Positions 56,525-64,000 of a DNA stretch of 64,000 nucleotides are shown piece by piece (position 1 is the stretch's first letter; each line of letters opens with the position of its first letter). The translations under genes were made by a program, and so were the position numbers. Location: NCBI GenBank assembly GCA_011503125.2, contig WWBZ02000033.1, positions 3,658,001 through 3,722,000 on the forward strand. The letters are read 5' to 3'. Source of the stretch: Botryosphaeria dothidea (taxonomy: Eukaryota > Ascomycota > Dothideomycetes > Botryosphaeriales > Botryosphaeriaceae). The notes under the pieces are model-generated. The model did no database searches and had not been told where the DNA came from. It saw only the letters and a list, made by a program, of their open reading frames with translations.

Positions 56525-58493
56525 CTACAAGTGGCTCCTTCGCCCAGCTCTCAGTTTCTTGAGGTTCTGAAGGATCTCAATCTTGCGCAGTTCCATGTTC
56601 AGATCCTCCTCATCCATCCCGTCAAGGTCGACGTTGCCTTCGCTCACCGCCGAGTCGATCCGCTGCCGGAATTTCGACACCTCGGGCTTGGAGAGCGGCG
56701 GCAGCTTCTCCTCCTTCGGCTTGCCGGGCACGTCCACCCAGCCTCTGCACTTCTCGACCGCTTTAGTCCAAGCAGCAAACTTGGTCTCGCGGTCTTCGAC
56801 GGAGGTGCGCGGCTGGAAAACTTTGCCCCCGGCGCGGTTGACGTCGCGCAGCTCCGCGAAGCTGCGCCACACACCAACCGCCAGGCCGGCCGCAATGGCA
56901 GCACCGAGTGCGGTGGTCTCACGCATCCTGTCAGGTAGGTTCAATCAGTAAGATGCTTTCTCGTTTTGACTAGAGGAACGCCAGCCAGGCGCACTCAACG
57001 TACTTTGGTCGGTACACGGGAATGCCGATCGTATCAGCTTGAGTCTGCATGCAAAGATCCGAATTGGACATGCCACCATCGACGGCAAGCTCAGCAAGAG
57101 CGTGACCGCTGTCCAGCTGCATGGCATCAAGAATAGCCTTAGTTTGGTAGCAGGTTGCTTCCAGTGTAGCCCGAGCGATGTGACCCTTCTGAGTGTTGAG
57201 GGTGATACCAACTGTAGGTAAATGCTTGTCAGCTTATTTCATCTTGTCTTGCGAGTCATCTTGCAATCTGTTTATGTTTTTTCTGTATCCACCTAGGGAC
57301 GGTTGTACTTACACATGGTGCCCTTCGCATCGTCAATCCAGTACGGTGCGAAGAGGCCACTGAATGCCGTAACGAAGACGACACCTCCATTGTCCTCAAC
57401 TGAAGTAGCAAGATCGTTGATTTCTGCGGCGCTTTGGAACAGCCCAAGGTTGTTTTGGAGAAACTTGATGCCGGACCCAGCCACGGCAATGCTACCCTCC
57501 AAAGCATAGACGGGCTTGCCATCGTATACGTACGCGATTGTGGCCAATAGTCCATGCTTGGAGATCACAGGCTTGTCGCCAACGTTGTATAGCAGGAAGC
57601 ACCCTGTTCCGTAGGTATTTTTGGCCAGGCCGGGCGAGAAACCCTTCTGGCCGACCAATGCAGCAGACTGATCTCCAAGACAGCCAGCGATGGGGAACCC
57701 TTTCAGAGCCCCAGATGCCAGGGTGCCATAGGCCTTGGCATCAATGCTGTCGACAATCTTTGGCAAGCGCACCTTGGATCGGTTCAGCTGGAAGAAGTCC
57801 AGCAACGCGTCATCATAGCGCAGACTTGAGATGTTCATGAACATGGTTCGCGAAGCATTAGTGGCATCGGTCACGAAGACATTGTTCACAGCCCCTCCGT
57901 TCAACTGGTACACCAGCCAGGTATCGACGGTGCCAAACGCCAATTTCCCCTCATCATACGCGGCCTTGACGTCAGGCACGTTCTCCAACATCCACAGAAG
58001 CTTTGCAGAGCTGGGGTATGTGGACAACGGCAGTCCGCAAACCTGCTGAAGTTTGTCCGCGCCAGGACGCGCCTTGAGCTCGCGAACTAGCGCCTGTGCC
58101 CGAGTATCGGTCCAGACAATAGCATTGTAGAGCGGTTTCCCGGTCTCACGATCCCACACCACCGTTGTCTCGCGCTGGTTGGTAATGCCGACGGCTTTGA
58201 TCTGCGAGCGGCAATATCCTTGGGATTCGAACGACTTCACAGCCTCTTCGACACAGACCTCGACGCTGGATACGATCTCCACGGGGTCGTGCTCGTGCCA
58301 GCTAACAATTGTCAGTTCTCGCTGCTCTCTGCAGACTCTGGGCGCTGTCATACCCAGAATTGGGAAAGTATTGCGTAAATTCGACCTGATGCGACGCGAC
58401 GAGCTCCCCGGATGGATTGAAGATCAGGAATCTGGAGCTAGTTGTTCCCTGGTCGATCGCGCCGACGAAGATTTCCTCGTTGTTTCCGTTCAT
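56525..58493 (-). CDS. GUT1: Glycerol kinase
   Basis: Four exons on the minus strand: 58493-58354, 58301-57313, 57211-57004 and 56927-56525, 579 residues. It phosphorylates glycerol to glycerol-3-phosphate with ATP. FGGY-kinase marks: [12 protein letters not shown] at the start, [45 protein letters not shown], and [13 protein letters not shown] (restored by exon 3). Junctions restore FPNSGWHEHDP, GTMFGITLN and [14 protein letters not shown]. The C-terminal about 90 residues are charged, as in fungal homologues. It lies head to head with an aquaglyceroporin gene. Confidence 0.95.
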
Positions 58494-60060
58494 TTTCAGG
58501 GCGGTTGAGGTTCAGCGAGTCGGAGTTTGGGGCAGACAATCAATAGAAAGAGCAGTGGTACAACAAGCAACATTTTGGACAGGCAGCAGCAGGAGGTTTT
58601 GAGGGGTCCCGCAAGCCACAGCGGAGCGCACTCGACTCGAATATCAGCGGGGTCGGACAAATGCGTCCGATTGCGCGGAAGCTAGCGTAGCCATGATTAG
58701 TCTGACATCCGGCAGGAGCGATCGTTGGTTCCCCGCAAAAGAACCCCAGACCCCAGAAGCTTGGCAAAGAGCTTGGCGATACCATATTGGACATCACCGC
58801 TTTCTGCTCGTGCCACCCGGCTCAGCGCGGGATTAGTCCACAGATGGCAAAATACCCGGATGTGCCTCAAGTAACGTAAGCTCAGAAACAAAATCTTCTC
58901 CGCACCCATCCGCCCGGGACAACGCCATGGTGCGACCACGACGACCGTTCTGGACGCATCGCCGCCGCCATCAGCTTTGCCTGCCGCTCCCCAAGCCCTT
59001 TTTCGACGCCTCTGCCATGCGTAGTGCCTCGGCACAACGGTCGAGGCTTCTCGTACCACGCGGCAACTATCCCCCAATCCGACTGGCCCTTCTGCGGCGA
59101 AGTGACCTTGTCCCAGTCCGTGGCGTCACGCTTCTCACTTAGTCTGGGGAACCGTTTCCTCCAGCCGTTCCCCAAGTCACAAACTTCGTCATCAGGAGGC
59201 TGAGAGGATGGGCTGCGCACATTCCAGCTTCTCAAAATGAACGCCTGCAGGTCTGACTCTCACTCAACCTGATCTCTGGTACGAATCATGCCCATGGACG
59301 GTGAGACCGCTGGCAATCCGGCCCAAAGGGTTGGATAGAAGCACGGCCAAGGGGATGCCACGCCGTAAATCCCCAACGCTCCGGGCATAGCCATCACGCC
59401 ACTCGGCGATGCCGTCACATGGTGTTCGTATCCCATCTTCCTTCCTTGAGGAGCTAATGCCGTGCAATGGGGGGACTGAGATGGGAGAGGGGGGAAGCGA
59501 GATGGTCCAATCACCGGGCTTCAGCGTCGCGAACGCATCTATCTGATTCCTCATCTCACCCCTCCCCGCAGCTTGTTTCTCTCATGGTACAGGTTACATC
59601 CCATCACACTTGCAGGTTAACTCGGCATCCGCCATCGGCTATTGGCACCACCGCCATTGGTTCACCGGCAGCTTAGGGGGTCGGATTGACGATCTCAACG
59701 TCCTTCCGTTGAGTAGCCTCTTGCTTGTCGTCTGACGGATACCCTTTTTCGAGAACTCAAAGCGCCGATCTCCGATATCACCGGTTGCCCGGTATGCGGC
59801 GTGAGAAGGCGCGGACTCAATTAGTATTTTTGGGATAGCGGTGCGGGGGCATGAAGGAGGTCTTGGGTGACCTCCCATCTTCCGTAGTCCGCGGTTCGCC
59901 GCTTTATGCTGTGCTCCGCCTTCATAAGCTCCTGGTGCCGCCAGCTCTAAATCGATCGGGAATATTCAATTTCAAATTCCATTACCACAGCTTCTAAGTC
60001 TTGCGAAATCCGTTTTCCTCGTGTTTTAACTTCTTTCTCCTGTCTTGATTGGATCCAACC
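58494..60060. promoter_or_regulatory. Shared upstream region of glycerol kinase and aquaglyceroporin genes
   Basis: This 1,567-bp region contains no gene I can support. Both genes are transcribed outward from it, so it should contain both promoters. Confidence 0.55.
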
Positions 60061-61397
60061 ATGGCTCCGACGCAGGAAGTGGACGAGCTCACCCCCCAGA
60101 GCAGCCCGGACTCCGGCTTCGGCGCCTTTCACATGGAGGATATAGCTGCCCCGACCACCAAGACCCAGAAATACGTCCCTTCCCAAGGCCAGAAGCCTCC
60201 TCCAAAGAAGGATGACGAGTATGGAGTGGACCATAAGATTCCCATCGAGACCACCAGTGACAGCCGCGTGATCGTGGAGCAGGATGTTCGCCCCACCCTT
60301 CTATGGAGCCGGGTCAGACGTGTCCATAAGGAGGCCTTCTCGGAATTCCTGGGTACTTTCGTTCTGATTTTGTTCGGTGATGGCGTCGTGGCTCAAGTGG
60401 TTCTGTCCGGCGGCGAGAAAGGAGACTACCAATCCATCTCCTGGGGATGGGGGTAAGCAGTCGCTCCACTACGCTCACCATCTCATGTAAACGATATGTC
60501 ACTAACATGTCGTGACGTCTCGCAGACTCGGCGTGATGCTCGGCGTCTACTGCTCGGGCTACTCGGGCGGCCACATCAACCCGGCCGTCACCTTCGCCAA
60601 CTGCGTCTTCCGCAAGTTCCCCTGGCGCAAGTTCCCGATCTACACCGTCGCCCAGGTGCTCGGCGCCATGTGCGCCTCCGCCGTCGTCTACGGTAACTAC
60701 AACTCCGCCATCGACGCCTACGAGGGGTACGGCGTGCGCACCGTCCCGGGCTACTCGAACACCTCCAGCGCCGGCATCTTCTGCACCTACCCGGCCGAGT
60801 TTATGACGAGGACGGGCATGTTCTTCTCAGAGTTCGTCGCCAGCTCAATCCTCATGCTGGTCATCTTCGCGCTAAAGGACGACGATAACATCGGCGCGGG
60901 CCCGCTGACGCCGCTGGCGCTGTTTTTCTTGATCTTTGGCATTGGCGCTTGCTTGTAAGCCCTTTCATCTCACGCATCTTATCTAGAAGTGTCTAGATGC
61001 TGACAAGAACTCTTTCCGCCTCAGTGGTTGGGAGACCGGCTACGCGATCAACCTCGCCCGTGACTTTGGGCCGCGCCTGATGTCGTACATGCTCGGCTAC
61101 GGACCGAACGTGTGGAGAGCGGGGAACTACTACTTTTGGGTGCGTTTTTTTTTCCTTTTTTTTTCATCGCCTTTTCTTTTGTTGGACCCACAACTGACGT
61201 GTGTCTGCGCCCTACAGATCCCAATGGTCGCGCCTTTCCTGGGAACCACCTTCGGCGGCTTCCTGTACGACTTGCTCCTCAACGACGGCGACAGCCCCGT
61301 CAACACGCCTTGGCTCGGCTTGAAGAGGCTCGTGCCTGGCGCGATCGCGCATAAGCGGCGGAGGCCGAGCCGTGATATCAATGGGTCCCCGGTGTAA
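60061..61397 (+). CDS. Aquaglyceroporin (MIP family)
   Basis: Exons 60061-60452, 60526-60954, 61025-61139 and 61218-61397, 371 residues. About 90 hydrophilic N-terminal residues precede a six-span channel domain. First pore loop: [11 protein letters not shown] with NPA at 149-151. Second pore loop: [13 protein letters not shown] with NLA at 283-285 instead of NPA, and Asp287, the residue typical of glycerol facilitators. Fungal glycerol channels often have one altered NPA box. Intron 3 is T-rich. The divergent neighbour glycerol kinase supports glycerol as substrate. Confidence 0.93.
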
Positions 61398-62830
61398 GGG
61401 GCCCTGGGATGGTTGATGGTCTTATTTTTGGTTGTGCCAGAGTCATGCTCAGCTGGCAACTGTGCCTCGGCTTCCTGCTGCGCGCACAGCCAGCCCCTTG
61501 CCCTGACGATTGCGCAAACGGTAGCGCAAAAGGCGAATAACAAGAGCCGAGTAAAAAAAAAAGAGTTACGGAAGGACACGGGCGCGTGCGAACAGGGCAA
61601 GGTTCGCGTGGCTGACGAAACGGACAGGAGGGGTTCTCGGAATAAGGTCTTGACTAATAGGGAAATGCGGGGCCGCGGGTAAGTGTGGGGAATCCCTGTT
61701 GTCGGTCGACGTACGATAGATGATCTTTTCGTATTTTGCTTCCCTGGTCTGCGTAATTCTTGTCTGTCGAGCTTTTTTTGCGGGGTAAATGATGCAGTGA
61801 TGATCCCTCGTCTTATTCCCGGTTGTTGCGGCTGGGCTGGGTGGGAGTGTCTTTTGTGCTGCGTAGAAGGCTGCTGCCACCAAGAAAAGACTGTCTCTTT
61901 TTTCCATATCTTCTGCATCTGTTTCTAGAGATGTCGCGTGCTATTAATTTTCCGGGAAGTAACTTTTCAGCACCTGTGTCATACTGAAACCTAAGACTGA
62001 ATCGCTCTGCCCTCTCTGTGGACTCTTCACCAATTGTGTTGGTTGAAATGGTTCATCATCGGTTGTGGGCAAAAAAACACTAATTTCTCATCTATCAAGC
62101 CGAGGATCATATATTCTGAGTTTCGGAGACGCTTCTCACCAACAGCCTTCATACAAGCAGCCAGGAAACAGTTCCGGAGATATCTAGGTACAGATGGGTT
62201 CGGCAGCCGACGGCCATTGCCGAAGGTGAGATTGCCACCAACACGTCAGACGAAGGTCTGATCAAGAATACCATGGGGAGTCGAAACATTCATCCGGATA
62301 GCTCTGCCACTAGTACTGCAGTGCATTTGCGTCCGGATAAAGGCTTCAACTCCCCACAGTTGTATTTGTTGGAGACCACTGCCGATGACCGTCGGGTGCA
62401 AAGCCCCCATCTGCACAAGTCAGCAGGTCACGAAACAAGGATTGTGAGAATGTGGCGTTCGCAGTCCCTTATCAAGAGTGGAGACAAGGAGATGCTTGGT
62501 CGAGACGCTTGAAACGTCTTTCTTTCTCTTACTGCCTTCTAAACAAACTTCTCACGTGCTCTTTGTCGGCAGCGCACGCTAGTGCCAGCCAAAAGCTACG
62601 AAGCGAAATAATTCAGATACACCAAATTCTGAATCTCACAACTCAGAAAGCCAGGGGAAATGATTGCTGATAGGCAAATAGTCATCCCTATCAGGATGGC
62701 AATAAAATAAAGTGTCAAACGTGCCCTCAACCCTAAGTTAATTTTATTTTTGGTCAACTATCCGGAAGGGATACTTCTTCCTCATACCTCCTATCTAGAA
62801 GAACAAACAACCGCACCAACCCGCTCGGCC
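61398..62830. other. Convergent intergenic region with foldback copy C
   Basis: Apart from the element at 62274-62356 no gene or RNA was recognised. Confidence 0.5.
62274..62356. mobile_element. Foldback/MITE-like element, copy C
   Basis: Left arm TGGGGAGTCGAAACATTCAT then CCGGAT; right arm TTTGCGTCCGGAT...GGCTTCAACTCCCCA. It has the same 83-bp length as copy A and the same end sequences, with an unrelated centre. Confidence 0.7.
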
Positions 62831-63247
62831 TCACCCGTACTGCACGCACTTCGAACTGCTAATCTTGTCATTCATCCTCAGCTTCTTCAGATCCCACGCC
62901 CCCGGATCGCTGACCATGACGTTGCTCCTCCGCGCGTCGCAGTCCGCGCGGTCGTACGCCATGCAGTACGTCCCCTTGCTCGGGTACAGCGACGAGATGC
63001 TACTGCGCAGGTGGTCCGTCTGGCACTGCCCGCGCCGGTTCGCGTCCGCGCAGTACACCACCTGCCGGAAGTTCGCGGGCAGCCGCTTCGAGAGCGGAGG
63101 GCGCAGCGTGCCGGGGTGTCCGGAGGTGGCGTCGAGGAGGGAGGGGTCGGCGGTGGCGATGGTGGCGGGGGCGGGGGCGTCTGGGGGGCTTGTCGCGTCG
63201 GCGTTGAGGGCAAGGAAGGCAGTGGTAAGGAGGTTGGTGAGCTACAT
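62831..63247 (-). pseudogene. Small secreted cysteine protein gene with stop at codon 2
   Basis: The frame runs from ATG at 63247 to TGA at 62831 (138 codons) with one internal stop: codon 2 is TAG. Reading on, LTNLLTTAFLALNADA is a signal-peptide-like core, LSKR at 52-55 is a Kex2 cleavage site, and the mature part (about 83 residues) has five cysteines (VVYCADANRRGQC, GTYCMAYDRADC, SSKCVQYG). A TATATA box lies about 100 bp upstream (63347-63352). MQL is a very common secreted-protein start, so a CAG-to-TAG change would explain the break. No upstream exon with an ATG is apparent. A sequencing error is the alternative. Confidence 0.6.
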
Positions 63248-63643
63248 TGTTGCTGTTGTGCAAAGAGTGTATTGGGTAAGTGAGTGGACCGGACTGGTTG
63301 TGGTGGTCAAGGAAATCGGGTGGAAAGGCGGGTTTGTGATGTTGCCTATATAGAGCGTGAAGCTGAGGATTCGAACAAGGAATTGAGAACAATGGTATCT
63401 GAATGATGTTTGAGGCTGCCTCTATCTGGGCCCATGAATGAAGGGCCAGTCGCGTGCAGGCCTTTTTCCTTGTTAAGGGAACAAAGCAGCATCTACGATT
63501 GTCCGTCGAGCCCAGTAGTCGGATCGCCGTAGTATTGGCTGAGAAGAGGCATCAATAGTACAATTAAATTAATATAAAGAAAAGTAAGTGTGGGTATTAT
63601 GAAGAATGGTGATGATACAAAGCAGAATGATAGAGATGACAAA

Positions 63644-64000
63644 TCAAAGACCGAGCTCAATCTCCCGTCTCCTTTCCTCTCTGCTCTTGACTCTCGCCTT
63701 TCCTTTAGGAATTCCACCTGTACAATGTTCCTGCTCTTCTACAGATGATCTGTTTCTGCTCTCCGATCTTACTGCAGTACTGCTACTGCTATCAAGGCTG
63801 ATTAGGATCTCATCGGCCCAATACTCTGCGCTGCCATATCCATAGGAAGGCTCCACGTAAGGCAATTCAATCTTGAAAGTGTTCTGACTGGCACCCGGTG
63901 GAGGCGCTTCGTCTTTAGCTTGCAGCATTCTAGCAAACTGCTGAAGGACGGCGTCGTCGTTGTCCTCTTTTGCCTGCTCATGGCATCGACCCGGTCGAGG
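63644..64000 (-). CDS. C-terminal end of an unrecognised protein (partial)
   Basis: The frame is open from the window edge (64000) to the stop at 63644, 118 residues. Visible: AVLQQFARMLQAKDEAPPPG, IELPYVEPSYGYGSAEYWAD, a Ser-rich stretch and a basic Arg/Glu-rich end (KSREERRREIELGL). I recognise no family. Reading-frame continuity to the edge is the main support. Confidence 0.45.
   Translation of the reverse strand, partial: PRPGRCHEQAKEDNDDAVLQQFARMLQAKDEAPPPGASQNTFKIELPYVEPSYGYGSAEYWADEILISLDSSSSTAVRSESRNRSSVEEQEHCTGGIPKGKARVKSREERRREIELGL

Overview
The window is nuclear DNA from a filamentous ascomycete (Pezizomycotina). Protein genes are interrupted by short GT-AG introns, mostly 45-80 nt, often with CTRAY-type branch sites. 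The proteins are fungal (Nst1, Isa2, Rho2, mL40, Pcm1, Gut1), and an HET-domain gene, a DUF3433 membrane protein, a Tri12-like MFS pump and single-exon F-box genes point to Pezizomycotina. A Dothideomycete or Eurotiomycete is my best guess; the sequence alone does not fix the order. Splice sites below were placed by hand from reading-frame continuity and family conservation.

Layout. 0-10 kb: 3' end of an FAD amine oxidase, TATA-binding protein, a 3.8-kb gene-free stretch, indoleamine 2,3-dioxygenase (IDO) and a zinc deaminase. 10-20 kb: RING protein, two fungal multi-span membrane proteins, and a P450 and an SDR facing away from each other across a shared 1-kb promoter. 20-38 kb is a housekeeping block: tRNA-Arg, RPL28, ISA2, kynureninase, NST1, RHO2, mL40, PCM1 and an inositol monophosphatase. 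38-47 kb is an accessory stretch: F-box gene, decayed F-box gene, HET gene and MFS pump. 47-56 kb: a 970-residue orphan low-complexity protein with ubiquitin-tail-like PRLRGG motifs, a DUF3433 protein and a Tudor/HVA1 protein. 56-64 kb: glycerol kinase and aquaglyceroporin head to head, then a small secreted-protein gene stopped at codon 2, and a partial gene at the edge.

Genes that work together. IDO (BNA2) and kynureninase (BNA5) are two steps of tryptophan-to-NAD/kynurenine metabolism, 17 kb apart. Glycerol kinase and an aquaglyceroporin share one intergenic region and should couple glycerol entry to phosphorylation. PCM1 (UDP-GlcNAc/chitin) and RHO2 (cell-wall signalling) both serve the wall.

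The strongest unexplained signals are: (1) four tandem hairpins just 3' of the IDO stop, each with a bulged U at the same place and covariation between copies; (2) an approximately 80-bp terminal-inverted-repeat family present three times, each time between convergent gene ends; (3) a 242-bp retroposon-like insertion with a perfect 15-bp target duplication; (4) microexons of 6, 14 and 15 nt in RHO2 and PCM1; (5) the PRLRGG orphan protein.
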